Part shown: positions 37,964 to 47,120 of the stretch, one piece after another | How the letters are laid out: the number at the start of each line of letters is the position of its first letter | Position numbering within the stretch: the first letter of the stretch is position 1 | Made by a program: the position numbers and the translations under genes | Notes under the pieces: generated by a model | The model's input: the letters and a program-made list of their open reading frames with translations, nothing else | Told to the model about the DNA's origin: nothing | Database searches by the model: none | Source of the DNA: DASYQD01 sp963846495 | Lineage (GTDB): Bacteria > Acidobacteriota > Thermoanaerobaculia > Multivoradales > JAIOJS01 | Direction of reading: 5' to 3' | Assembly (NCBI GenBank): GCA_963846495.1 | Contig: CAWJWP010000012.1 | Coordinates: forward strand, 129,575 to 193,574 | DNA length: 64,000 bases

Positions 37964-40204
37964 TCATGGCCCCTGAACGCCCGCACAGACCATCAGCTTC
38001 GCTGGCAGGCCTGCGGCGGCAATACATCCCACGCTTCCGGGTGTGATCGAGAGATTCTGAATTTCCTGGAACGCCGGATTCCAGACACCAAGCGCATTGC
38101 GCTCCGTGTACAGGGCCTTCCCTGCGTTCATCACACAGACGAACAGTTGCGACCCGACGCCGGCGCAATCGATGTCGCTGACCGCGGTCAGGCCGGCCGA
38201 CTGCGCGGCGATGTCCGTGAATGACGGCTCCCACGTCCCGGAGACGGTATGGAACGTGGTCTGCAGCACCTTATCCTCCGCCAGCACGATGATGATCAGA
38301 TCCGTGCCGAGGCCTGTCGTGGTGACGTCGCCGAGCGTACCCGTCAGACCGCTCGACTTCAGGCCGACGTCGATCCAGACTCCTGACCATTTGCCGGTAA
38401 CGGTCATGAACGACGTCATCAACAGGCTGTTGCCGCTGACGACACACACAAACAGCTGCGTGCCGACACCGGAGCAGCTCACGAGGGCGGCGGCCGTCGC
38501 GATAGGCACGGCTGCGAACGCCGGACGCCACGACCCGCTGATGATCGCGTAGGACGTCCATTTCAGGACCCCGTCGCCGATCGCACAAACAAAGAAGTTG
38601 CTACCCACAGTGGCGCAGGAGATGGCCGTGCAAACGCCGCCGAGATCTTTCGAGAAGTCGGTGAGCTTCTGAAAATCGTTCTGGAAATGGCCGCTTGTCG
38701 TCCCGAAATTGAAATACACGATCGTGCTGTCGATCAGGCAGATCAGAAGCCGTGTTTCGGTATTGGCGCATTCGATGGCGTACATACTGTCCGGAAACTC
38801 CGGAAGGCCGCGGTCTTCCTCGAGACCCGGTGACCAGATCCCGCCGGTGGTCGCGTAGAATACCAGCCACGGAATCGGCGTAAAGACGATCCCGTAGTTC
38901 TTCAGGACCGCTCGAATCTGCTGATTACACACGGCACAAAAAATCCCGTATTCGGACGTCCGCATGATGCAGTCGAACTCAGGCCGGTAAACGCCACAGT
39001 GCCACGTGTCGGCGCCCTCGAAGATTCCCACGACGCCCAGACCGACCGGACTCTCGGCCTCGTTGCACTGACCACAATTGGAACTAGTTTGCGTGGGAAT
39101 CCCGGTTGATCCTTGAATGAATGCGTTCCATTTGATCGTGCCGCGGTCGGTATTGATCGTCGCGTTCTCGGCGCTGGGCTCGACACCGGTGTAGTGATCG
39201 CGTGACGACCCATCCCTATCGCAACCAAGGAGGTACTGGTACTCGTCAGCCAGCGAGTAAATATTATGACCGAGCTCGTGATTGAAGATGGTCGGAAAAG
39301 CATCTCCGACGCACGAGTAGCAGACCGCACTCCCGTAGGACGTGCCTCCGTGAACGGTGCTGTTCACCAGTACCAGCGCATTGTGCCATTCCGGAACGTA
39401 CTGTGTGCAGACAGCCTTTACGCACGCGTCGTTGCCGGAGATCACCCGGCCGCAGTATTGCGTCGCAAAGTAGGTCTGCCTCGTAACGCCGGAACCTCCG
39501 CACTGTTGGGTGCCGATCTCTACCGGGAAGCTGGAACCGCTCTCGGTCGATTCGACGTCGATGCGATAGAAATTTAGGGCGTTGCGCACGCCGCCGAGCG
39601 TGTAGGGCGCGACGCTGAATAGATAGTTGATGCAGGCCATCGTGTCGGAATGAAACTTGTCCATTTCCGCCGCGGTGTAGCCTTCGCTCAGCACGACGAT
39701 ATTGCGCCGCAGCTTGGGATCGCCGTTGTCGATGATCTTCTGGACACCGACAACCCGCCCATTGGGGGGCATTCCGCAGATCGTCGGATCGGTTTCGATA
39801 TAGTCCGGGATGTCGGCGATCCTGAACTGCGCGATCTCCACGGCGGCGCCGCGGCCGATCCGTCCGTTCGCGGGCGGGCTGCCGACGAGGGCCACCGTTT
39901 GGGCCTCGGGGAGATTCGGCACGATGACCATGAACCACCCCGAAGGGTCGTCCACCGGCACCTGAAAATGCGCTGGATTCGCCCCGGGGTCGTGCGCCTC
40001 GATCGTAAATTGAATCGGATGACGCGCGACCTGCCGGTAGATGACGGTGCCGCTGCCGTCGCGCAGCTCGTACCAGAAGCCCGACTGTTCGCCGTAGCCG
40101 CTCACCGGCGAGGTCGCAACCGCGGTCGCGTCGGTTGCGCTTTTCTCGATAGGATCGACCGACATCCCTCGATAGCGGAAATGGAGCCGAAGGGATTTGC
40201 TCAT
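37964..40204 (-). CDS. M64-type (IgA peptidase-like) metalloprotease with PLL-like beta-propeller
   Basis: 746 residues. An N-terminal beta domain (1-130) is followed by an M64-type peptidase core (RRNIVVLSEGYTAAEMDKFH, NALNFYRIDVESTESG, and the zinc site FNHELGHNIYSLADEYQ with HExxH and downstream DEY). Many cysteines (about 20) suggest an exported, disulfide-bonded protein, though no signal peptide is visible. From about residue 460 there are six or so repeats of the form VGTQLFVCVVSGNSLLMTSF, resembling PLL-like fucose-binding propeller lectins. ATG at 40204 overlaps the stop of a 19-codon leader ORF. First gene of the lower-GC operon. Confidence 0.8.
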   Translation of the reverse strand: MSKSLRLHFRYRGMSVDPIEKSATDATAVATSPVSGYGEQSGFWYELRDGSGTVIYRQVARHPIQFTIEAHDPGANPAHFQVPVDDPSGWFMVIVPNLPEAQTVALVGSPPANGRIGRGAAVEIAQFRIADIPDYIETDPTICGMPPNGRVVGVQKIIDNGDPKLRRNIVVLSEGYTAAEMDKFHSDTMACINYLFSVAPYTLGGVRNALNFYRIDVESTESGSSFPVEIGTQQCGGSGVTRQTYFATQYCGRVISGNDACVKAVCTQYVPEWHNALVLVNSTVHGGTSYGSAVCYSCVGDAFPTIFNHELGHNIYSLADEYQYLLGCDRDGSSRDHYTGVEPSAENATINTDRGTIKWNAFIQGSTGIPTQTSSNCGQCNEAESPVGLGVVGIFEGADTWHCGVYRPEFDCIMRTSEYGIFCAVCNQQIRAVLKNYGIVFTPIPWLVFYATTGGIWSPGLEEDRGLPEFPDSMYAIECANTETRLLICLIDSTIVYFNFGTTSGHFQNDFQKLTDFSKDLGGVCTAISCATVGSNFFVCAIGDGVLKWTSYAIISGSWRPAFAAVPIATAAALVSCSGVGTQLFVCVVSGNSLLMTSFMTVTGKWSGVWIDVGLKSSGLTGTLGDVTTTGLGTDLIIIVLAEDKVLQTTFHTVSGTWEPSFTDIAAQSAGLTAVSDIDCAGVGSQLFVCVMNAGKALYTERNALGVWNPAFQEIQNLSITPGSVGCIAAAGLPAKLMVCAGVQGP

Positions 40205-40260
40205 AGTAGTTCTCCGCTGGAAGGGATGAAGGGATTAGGGGATTTGATTTCCGTGCCCAC
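40201..40260 (-). CDS. candidate 19-codon leader peptide upstream of the M64 gene
   Basis: A GTG at 40260 lies 7 bases after a perfect Shine-Dalgarno (aggaggt, minus strand, 40274-40268) and opens VGTEIKSPNPFIPSSGELL; the TGA overlaps the M64 ATG (ATGA). The strength of the ribosome site and the stop-start overlap suggest translational coupling. No obvious run of one regulatory amino acid, so attenuation is not indicated. Confidence 0.4.
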   Translation of the reverse strand: MGTEIKSPNPFIPSSGELL

Positions 40261-40306
40261 CAAGGCTACCTCCTAGAAATCGGGCACACATTTACCGACG
40301 CGAGAC

Positions 40307-40349
40307 GCCACCCTCAAGGTGGCACCGGCCATGATCTAGCTCTAGAGCT
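40307..40349. promoter_or_regulatory. two palindromes in the island promoter region
   Basis: gccacc-ctcaa-ggtggc (40307-40323) and the perfect 12-base palindrome agctctagagct (40338-40349) lie upstream of the leader ORF, in the ~290-base spacer between the low-GC operon and the divergent sigma-factor gene. Candidate operator sites; no matching regulator is encoded in the island. Confidence 0.35.
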
Positions 40350-40498
40350 GCTATCTCATTAGACGGCCGTGGAGGCGGGTTTTCCCCTCGGTGTCGCGAA
40401 CCGCAAGGCCCACGGCGATGTGCGATGTCATGTCTCCCAGCGACCTGCTAGCCTTCGCGCAGCTGGCTGCAGCACCTCGACCGGCGGGGCGACGGCGG

Positions 40499-41080
40499 AT
40501 GGATCGCGAGCTCGACGACCTCACCTCTCTGCTGCGCGCCTGGAGCGGCGGCGACGCCGAGGCGGAAGCGAAGCTGCTGCCGCTCGTCTACGACCAGCTG
40601 CGCAAGCAGGCGGCGCACCAGCTGCGGCGCGAGCGGCCGGGGCACTCGCTGTCGCCCACCGTCGTCGTCCACGAGCTGTATCTGCGCCTCCAGGCGCAGG
40701 AGCGCGCGGTGTGGACGAACCGCACGCAGTTCTTCGCCGTCGCCTCGCGGCTCATCCGCCGCGTGCTCGTCGACCACGCGCGCGAGCGCATGGCCGCCAA
40801 GCGCGCCGGCGGCTGGCAGCGCGTCACCCTCGCCGAGGACGTCGCCGGCATGGCGCCGCGCGAGGTCGACCTGCTGGCGCTCGACGAGGCGCTCGCCGAG
40901 CTGGCGGCGATCGATCCGCGGCGGGCGCGGCTCGTCGAGCTGCGCTACTTCGGCGGTCTCGACCTCGACGAGACGGCGGCCGCGCTGGAAGTCTCCGCCG
41001 CCACCGTCAGCCGCGAGTGGGCGCTCGCGCGCGCCTGGTTGCACCGGCGGCTGGCGACGAGCCAGCCGCCCACTGCATAG
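40499..41080 (+). CDS. ECF-type RNA polymerase sigma factor (acidobacterial/planctomycete type)
   Basis: 193 residues from the ATG at 40499 (MDRELDDLTSLLRAWSGGDA); longer upstream starts are possible but low-complexity. Region 2 (LLPLVYDQLRKQAAHQLRRE, FFAVASRLIRRVLVDHARER) and region 4 (RARLVELRYFGGLDLDETAA then VSAATVSREWALARAWL) match the TIGR02999-like sigma family that accompanies kinase-TPR genes in Acidobacteriota and Planctomycetes. It sits 3 bases upstream of such a kinase, so phosphorylation-linked control is likely, as no anti-sigma factor is present. Confidence 0.85.
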   Translation: MDRELDDLTSLLRAWSGGDAEAEAKLLPLVYDQLRKQAAHQLRRERPGHSLSPTVVVHELYLRLQAQERAVWTNRTQFFAVASRLIRRVLVDHARERMAAKRAGGWQRVTLAEDVAGMAPREVDLLALDEALAELAAIDPRRARLVELRYFGGLDLDETAAALEVSAATVSREWALARAWLHRRLATSQPPTA

Positions 41081-41083
41081 CCC

Positions 41084-43721
41084 ATGCACCCCGAGCGCTG
41101 GCAACGCCTCGAGGCGCTCTTCGACGCCGCGCTGGCGCTGCCGGCGGCGGCGCGCGAGGCATTCGTCGCGAGCGAGTGCGGCGACGACGCCGAGCTGCGC
41201 GACGAGCTCGCAGCGCTGCTCGCCTCCCACGACGAGCGCGGGCCGCTCGACGGCCCGCGGCCGGCGCTTGCGCTGGTCGATGACGCGCTCACCGAGGCGC
41301 CCACGGTTGCCGAGACGGACGCGCCACCGAGCTCCGCGCTGCCCGCCGGTGCGCGGCTCGGGCCGTACGAGGTCGTCGCGCTGCTCGGTGCCGGCGGCAT
41401 GGGCGAGGTCTACCGCGCCCGCGATCCGCGACTCGGCCGCGAGGTGGCGATCAAACGCGTACGCGGCGGCGAGCCCGGCGCGGAAACGCTGCAGCGCTTC
41501 GACCGCGAAGCGCGCGCGGCCGGCGCGCTCAACCATCCCAACCTGCTCGTCGTTTACGACGTCGGCGTCGCGGACGGCGAGCCGTACATCGTCACCGAGC
41601 TGCTCGAGGGCGAGACGGTGCGCGAGCGATTGCGCAGCGGACCGATCCCGGCAGGCAAGGCGCTCCGCCTCGTGCGTCAGATCGCCGACGGGCTCGCCGC
41701 CGCGCACGACAAGGGGATCGTCCACCGCGACCTCAAGCCGGAGAACCTGTTCCTCACTGCCGACGGCCGCGTGAAGATCCTCGACTTCGGCCTCGCGAAG
41801 CGGCTGCCGTCGCCCGCCGTCTCGCAAAGCGTCGCGCAGCCGAGCTTGACCGGCATCGGCGCCATCGTCGGCACCATGGGCTACACCGCGCCAGAGCAAC
41901 TGCGCGGCCAGCCGCCCGAGCCGCGGTCGGACCTCTTCTCGCTCGGCGCCGTGCTCTACGAGATGCTGAGCCTGCGGCGCGCCTTCGGCGGCGCGACCGC
42001 CATCGAAGCGGTCGCTGCCGTGCTCACCGCCGAGCCGCCGCCGTTCGCTCCCGGCGTCGCCACGCCGGCCGTCGAGCAGCTCGTCCGCCGCTGTGTCGCC
42101 AAGCGGCCGGAGGAGCGCTTCTCCTCGGCGCGCGAGCTGCTCGTCGCCATCGACGAGGCGCTCGCCGAGCGCAAGGCGACGGCGCGCCAGCAGAGCCCGC
42201 TGCTCGCCGTTGCCGTGGAGCGCCCGTCGCTCGCGGTGCTTCCTTTCCTCAACCTCACCGGCGACGCGGAGCAGGAGTACTTCTGCGAGGGCATCGCCGA
42301 GGAGCTGCTGCACGCGCTCGGCGCGCTGCCGGGCCTGCGCGTCGCGGCGCGCAGCTCGAGCTTCCGCTTCTCGGGGCAGGACGACGCCGTCCGCCGCTTG
42401 GGCAAGGAGCTGCGCGTCGACGCCGTCCTCGAAGGCAGCGTGCGGCGCTCGGGCGAGCGGCTCCGCATCGCCGTGCAGCTCGTCGGCGCCGCCGATTCCT
42501 GCCACCTCTGGTCGGGACGCTACGACCTGGCGCAGGGCGAGGTCTTCGCGGTGCAGGAGGAGATCGCGACGCGCATCGCTTCGGCGCTCAGCGTGCGGCT
42601 CGCCGAGGGGCTGCCGGCGGTGGCGCGGCCGGCCACGCTCGACGCCTACCACCTCTACCTCAAGGGTCGCTTCCACTGGAACAAGCGCCACGCCGGCGGG
42701 CTGCGCGACGGCGTGCGCGCACTTCGAGCAGGCGCTCGAGCAGGACCCGCTCTACGCCCGCGCCTGGGCCGGGCTCGCCGACAGCTATGCGCTCCTCGGC
42801 TACTCGCTCTACGACGTGATGGAGACGCGGGACGGCATGCCGAGAGCGAAGGCTGCTGCCGCGAAAGCGCTGGCGATCGATCCGACGCTGCCCGAGCCGT
42901 ATGCCGCGCTCGGCTGGGTGCGCTTCCATCACGACTGGGACTGGGAGGGCACCGAGCAGGCCTTCCGCCGCGCCGTCGAGCTGGGGCCGGAGATCGCCAC
43001 GACGCGGCACTGGTACTCGTTCTTCCTCGCCGGCATGGGGCGCGCCGAGGAGGCGCAGGAGCAGGCGCGGCGCGCCTGGAAGCTCGACCCGTTGGCGCCC
43101 ATCATCAACGCCAACCTCGCGCAACCTGCCTTTCACGCGCGCCGCTTCGACGAGTGCGCCGCGGCGGCGCGCAAGATCGTCGAGCTCGAGCCCGGCTTTG
43201 CCGTCGGCCATTACTGGCTGGCGCTGGTGGCGGCCGTGCAGGGACGCTGGGGCGAGGCGATGCAATCGGTGGCCGCGTTCGGCGAGTGCTTTGGTCCGAC
43301 CACTCGCACGCAGGCCTTGACCGGCTACTGCCTCGGGCGCCGCGGCCAGAGTGACGACGCGCGGGCCGAGCTCGCCACGCTGCGGACCATCGCCGCCGAG
43401 CGGCCGGTGCCCGCCTACCACTTCGCCCTCGTCCACCTCGGCCTCGACGATCGCGAGGCGGCGCTCGCCGCGCTCGAAGAGGCGGAGCGCGAACGGTCCG
43501 ACGCGATCGCTTACCTTGCGGTCGACCCGCTCGTCGACGTGCTGCGCGAGGAGCCGCGCTTCCAGGAGCTGCTGCGCCGCGTCGGCCTCGACGGCGTCGT
43601 CGTCGCGACGCAGTCCGTCGTCGAGCGCCGGCTGAGGGAACCTCGCCGCGGATTCCGCGTCCCGACCCAGACGCGCGCCGCGCGCCGCGGCAGCGACGCA
43701 CCGAGGAGGGTCGAACGATGA
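41084..43721 (+). CDS. Ser/Thr protein kinase with TolB-like and TPR domains (frame break near 42718)
   Basis: About 878 residues. N-terminal ~85 residues resemble the kinase-associated leader of this family (HPERWQRLEALFDAALAL). Kinase domain about 90-355: LLGAGGMGEVYRARD, VAIKRV, HRDLKPEN, DFGLAK, APEQLRG. Then a TolB-like/CadC-type domain (SLAVLPFLNLTGDAEQEYFC to QEEIATRIASALSVRL) and TPRs (AHFEQALEQDPLYARAWAGL and following). The frame changes near 42718 (CGC-CAC read as cgcgcac). The downstream rhodanese start overlaps the stop. No transmembrane helix is evident, so this kinase looks cytoplasmic. Confidence 0.85.
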
Positions 43722-44569
43722 AGGGATACGCGCATCCCGAGACGCTCGTCGAGACCGCATGGTTGGAGGAGAACCTGGGCCGGCCGGGCGTGCAGGCCGT
43801 CGAGGTCGACGTCGACACCAAGTCCTTCGACGAGGGGCACGTCCCTGGCGCGGTGGGGTGGAACTGGCAGACCCAGCTCTGCGATCCCGTGGTGCGCGAC
43901 GTGATCCAGAAGGACGCGCTCGAGCGGCTGCTCGGCGAGTCGGGGATCGGCAACGACACGACGGTCGTGCTCTACGGCGACAACAACAACTGGTTCGCCT
44001 GCTGGGCCTTCTGGCAGCTCACCATGTACGGCCACCGCGACGTGCGCCTGCTCGACGGCGGTCGCAAGAAGTGGCTCGCCGAGGGGCGGCCGCTGACCAC
44101 CGAGCCGACGGTCATCGCGCCGACGACCTACCGCGCCGGCGAGCCCGACTTCTCGCTCCGCGCCTTCCTCCCCGAGGTGCGCGAGCGGCACGCCTCAGAG
44201 GCGTGGGCGCTGGTCGACGTGCGCTCGCCCGACGAGTACAGCGGCAAGCTGCTGTCGCCGCCTGGGCTGCCCGAGACCTGCCAGCGCGGCGGCCACATCC
44301 CCGGCGCGCGCAGCATCCCGTGGGGGAAGAACTGCCGCGAGGACGGCACCTTCGCCAGCGCCGAGGAGCTGCGGCGACTCTACGAGGCGGCGGGCGTGAC
44401 GCCGGAGAAGGGCGTCATCTCGTACTGCCGCATCGGCGAGCGCTCGAGCCTCTCGTGGTTCGCTCTCAAGTACCTGCTCGGCTACCCGCAGGTGCTCAAC
44501 TACGACGGCTCGTGGACGGAGTGGGGGAACCTGGTGAGCGCGCCGGTCGCGCGCGGCGCCGAGCCCTGA
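43718..44569 (+). CDS. thiosulfate/3-mercaptopyruvate sulfurtransferase (tandem rhodanese)
   Basis: 283 residues with two rhodanese domains. The first (about 10-125) keeps VEVDVDTKSFDEGHVPGAVG but lacks the active Cys; the second (about 150-275) has VDVRSPDEYSG, RGGHIPGARSIPWG and the catalytic loop YCRIGERSS with Cys near residue 247. Transfers sulfane sulfur to cyanide or thiol acceptors. The ATG overlaps the kinase stop (ATGA), though a functional link to the kinase is not obvious. Confidence 0.92.
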   Translation: MKGYAHPETLVETAWLEENLGRPGVQAVEVDVDTKSFDEGHVPGAVGWNWQTQLCDPVVRDVIQKDALERLLGESGIGNDTTVVLYGDNNNWFACWAFWQLTMYGHRDVRLLDGGRKKWLAEGRPLTTEPTVIAPTTYRAGEPDFSLRAFLPEVRERHASEAWALVDVRSPDEYSGKLLSPPGLPETCQRGGHIPGARSIPWGKNCREDGTFASAEELRRLYEAAGVTPEKGVISYCRIGERSSLSWFALKYLLGYPQVLNYDGSWTEWGNLVSAPVARGAEP

Positions 44570-44632
44570 GGACGGCGGCGGCGTGCGCGACCCGCATCGT
44601 CTATCGTCACCCTCGCGACGGAGGAGGAGACG

Positions 44633-45088
44633 ATGACAATGGCGGACGATGCACAGCTGGACGCGATGATCACGGCGTTCTACGACACGGTCTCGGGACC
44701 TGCCGGCCCGCGCGACTGGTCGCGCGAGCGCGAGATCTTCCACCCGGCGGCGCGGCTCATGCGCACCGGCGTCGACGAGCAGGGGAAGCCGTGGATCCGC
44801 GTCATGAACGTCGACGACTACATCGAGGACACGGCGCCATTCTTCGCCGCCAACGACTTCTACGAGATCGAGGTGGCGCGCCGCGTCGACCGCTTCGGCA
44901 ACGTCGCGCAGGTGAGGAGCGTATACGAAGCGCGGCGCAGCCCGAGCGACGACGAGATCTTGAAGCGCGGAGTCAACAGCATCCAGCTCTTCCACGACGG
45001 CGAGCGCTGGTGGGTGGTGAGCGTGCTGTGGGACAACGAGCGTGCGGGCGTGGAAGTGCCTGCCGAGTGGCGGTCGCCGGCGCATTGA
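44633..45088 (+). CDS. NTF2/SnoaL-like fold protein
   Basis: 151 residues. Pattern of an NTF2-like cone: AMITAFYDTVSGPAG, REREIFHPAARLM, DYIEDTAPFFAANDFYEIEV and the closing strands SIQLFHDGERWWVVSVLWDN. Proteins of this type are small ligand-binding proteins or steroid-isomerase-like enzymes; function cannot be inferred. A good ribosome site (ggaggaga) precedes the ATG. It may be cotranscribed with the rhodanese gene 63 bases upstream. Confidence 0.75.
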   Translation: MTMADDAQLDAMITAFYDTVSGPAGPRDWSREREIFHPAARLMRTGVDEQGKPWIRVMNVDDYIEDTAPFFAANDFYEIEVARRVDRFGNVAQVRSVYEARRSPSDDEILKRGVNSIQLFHDGERWWVVSVLWDNERAGVEVPAEWRSPAH

Positions 45089-45102
45089 CGCTTCGCCCGC
45101 CC

Positions 45103-45180
45103 GTCATTGCGAGGAGCGAAGCGACGAAGCAATCTCGATGATCGAGATCGCCACGGCCGCTGCGCGGCCTCGCGATGACG
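45103..45180. repeat. REP-like palindromic element, copy B
   Basis: Intergenic copy of the element found at 9693-9770, running from gtcattgcgagg to cctcgcgatgacg with the atgatcgagat core. It sits 14 bases after the NTF2-like gene stop, a normal position for a REP-type element. Confidence 0.85.
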
Positions 45181-45289
45181 GAGCCTCTCCATGGCTCGAC
45201 CGCCACGCGAAAACTGTCGCAGAAATTCCGCCCCTCTTTTCGTCTTCACGTCCTTCCCATCCGCGACGAGCGGGTGTAGGGTGATCACG

Positions 45290-45480
45290 AACTAGCGACG
45301 GGGGTGCGAATGACTCCACCCGACCAGCGATGGGCCCTCGGGGCGAGGGCGACCTCCAAGTGAGGACGAGCAGCTCCGAGGGTCTCACCGAGGCTGCGAC
45401 CGGCCCCTGAGCCAAGCGCCCGGAAGAGGACGTCACAGACACCCGGGCCAGGGACCTCTAGGTCCACCGGGGGAGTCGCG
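45290..45480 (+). ncRNA. candidate structured RNA upstream of gdhA
   Basis: A ~190-base segment without coding potential but with nested complementarity: gactccacccg (45312-45322) against ccgggggagtc (45468-45478, 9 of 11 pairs), ggccc against gggcc (45445-45449), ccctcgg (45335-45341) with ccgaggg (45377-45383), gcccgg with ccgggc, and a local hairpin ggacctctaggtcc. It contains cccctgagcc, also seen in the central bubble of E. coli 6S RNA. A terminator-like hairpin follows. It could be a 6S-like RNA or a gdhA leader; I cannot name a family. Confidence 0.3.
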
Positions 45481-45488
45481 GCCCAGGA

Positions 45489-45517
45489 CGAGGAGGCGAA
45501 AGAGAATCGCCTCCTCG
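45489..45517 (+). terminator. strong hairpin, intrinsic-terminator-like, ahead of gdhA
   Basis: An 11-bp perfect stem (cgaggaggcga / tcgcctcctcg) with loop aagagaa, followed by ttctgcgttt, a weak T-rich tail as usual in high-GC genomes. It separates the structured RNA segment from gdhA, which starts 103 bases downstream. Confidence 0.55.
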
Positions 45518-45619
45518 TTCTGCGTTTGGCGATCCGGTGTTGGCGAATCCGGAGCCCCGCCGGCTGCGTGTTAGTGTCCCGCCGCTTTTCACCAACTCCA
45601 GATAGCGAGAGGGCGACGC

Positions 45620-46960
45620 ATGACCTCGATGGAGGACTTCCTGCAGCACGTCGTGGCGAAGAACCCCGGCGAGGCGCCGTTCCACCAAGCCGTGCGCGAG
45701 GTCGTCGAGTCGGTGTGGCCGATCATCGAACGCACGCCGCGCTACCAGGCGGGTTGCGTCCTCGAGCGCATGGTCGAGCCCGAGCGCGTCGTCATGTTCC
45801 GCGTGCCGTGGGTCGACGACCGCGGCGAGATCCACGTCAACCGCGGCTTCCGCATCGAGATGAGCAGCGCGCTCGGGCCGTACAAGGGCGGCCTGCGCTT
45901 CCACCCCAGCGTCAACCTCGGCATCTTGAAGTTCCTCGCCTTCGAGCAGGTGTTCAAGAACAGCCTCACCACGCTGCCGATGGGCGGCGGCAAGGGGGGC
46001 AGCGACTTCGACCCCAAGGGCAAGTCCGACGGCGAGGTGATGCGCTTCTGCCAGTCGTTCATGGCCGAGCTGTGGCGCCACATCGGCCCCAGCACCGACG
46101 TGCCGGCGGGCGACATCGGCGTCGGCGGCCGCGAGATCGGCTACCTCTTCGGCATGTACAAGAAGCTGGCGAACGAGTTCACCGGCGTGCTCACCGGCAA
46201 GGGCAGCACCTGGGGCGGCTCGCTGATCCGGCCCGAGGCGACCGGCTACGGCTGCGTCTACTTCATCCAGGCGATGCTGGCGACCCGCGGCGAGGACCTG
46301 CGCGACAAGCGCGTCGCCGTCTCTGGCTCGGGCAACGTGGCGCAGTTCGCGGTGGAGAAGCTGCTGCAGCTGGGGGCGAAGGTGCTGACGCTGTCGGACT
46401 CCGCGGGCACGATCGTCGACCGCGACGGCATCGACGGCGGCAAGCTCGCCTGGGTGATGGAGCTCAAGAACGCGCGGCGAGGGCGCATCCGCGAGTACGT
46501 CGACCAGTACGCGGGAAGCGAGTTCCTGGAAGGGCAGCGGCCGTGGGCGGTCGAGTGCGACGTTGCCGTGCCGTGCGCGACCGAGAACGAGATCTCGGCG
46601 AGCGACGCCGAGACGCTGCTCGCCGACGGCTGCGTCTGCGTCGCCGAGGGCTCCAACATGCCGTCCGAGCCGGGCGCGGTGGAGAAGTTCGTCGACGCCG
46701 GAACCCTGTTCGCGCCGGGCAAGGCCGCCAACGCCGGCGGCGTCGCGGTGTCGGGTCTCGAGATGACGCAGAACGCGATGCGCCTGTCGTGGACGCGCGA
46801 CGAGGTCGACCAGCGCCTGCAGCTCATCATGCAGGAGATCCACCAGACCTGCGTCCGCTACGGCGCCCGCGGCGACGCGCCCATCAACTACGTCGACGGC
46901 GCCAACATCGGCGGCTTCATGAAAGTCGCCGACGCCATGCTCGACCAGGGCGTGGTGTAG
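45620..46960 (+). CDS. gdhA: NADP-type glutamate dehydrogenase
   Basis: 446 residues, the length of hexameric NADP-dependent enzymes. Substrate domain: GYRIEM-like FRIEMSSALGPYKGGLRFHP and catalytic-Lys loop LPMGGGKGGSDFDPKG, with Asp in PAGDIGVGGREIGYLFG. Coenzyme domain: GSGNVAQFAVEKL, AEGSNMPS, APGKAANAGGVA. Catalyses reductive amination of 2-oxoglutarate with ammonium. Upstream it has a structured, possibly regulatory segment and a terminator-like hairpin; downstream a 21-base inverted repeat. Confidence 0.97.
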   Translation: MTSMEDFLQHVVAKNPGEAPFHQAVREVVESVWPIIERTPRYQAGCVLERMVEPERVVMFRVPWVDDRGEIHVNRGFRIEMSSALGPYKGGLRFHPSVNLGILKFLAFEQVFKNSLTTLPMGGGKGGSDFDPKGKSDGEVMRFCQSFMAELWRHIGPSTDVPAGDIGVGGREIGYLFGMYKKLANEFTGVLTGKGSTWGGSLIRPEATGYGCVYFIQAMLATRGEDLRDKRVAVSGSGNVAQFAVEKLLQLGAKVLTLSDSAGTIVDRDGIDGGKLAWVMELKNARRGRIREYVDQYAGSEFLEGQRPWAVECDVAVPCATENEISASDAETLLADGCVCVAEGSNMPSEPGAVEKFVDAGTLFAPGKAANAGGVAVSGLEMTQNAMRLSWTRDEVDQRLQLIMQEIHQTCVRYGARGDAPINYVDGANIGGFMKVADAMLDQGVV

Positions 46961-46995
46961 CCGCTGCGCGGCAACCAGGGTTTGCCGCGGCAGTT

Positions 46996-47046
46996 GTAAG
47001 GTGCGCTCTGCGCACCACTCCGGACGGTGCGCAGAGCGCACCCTAC
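46996..47046. repeat. 21-base inverted repeat after gdhA
   Basis: Arms gtaaggtgcgctctgcgcacc (46996-47016) and its near-exact complement ending gcaccctac (47026-47046) differ at one base and enclose a 9-base loop. It would form a very stable hairpin and may end gdhA transcription. One arm recurs at 32964-32981, so it belongs to a dispersed repeat family. Confidence 0.75.
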
Positions 47047-47120
47047 GCGGCTGCGCCAGGCCGACGACGGATTTCGCCCGTCCCCGCCGCTGTCATATGC
47101 CTCCGCCTTTCGCGCCACCA

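Noticed and set aside
45290..45480. RNase P RNA, SRP RNA or tmRNA as identity of the structured segment
   Set aside because: The diagnostic conserved strings of those RNAs are absent; only a weak 6S-like resemblance remains.
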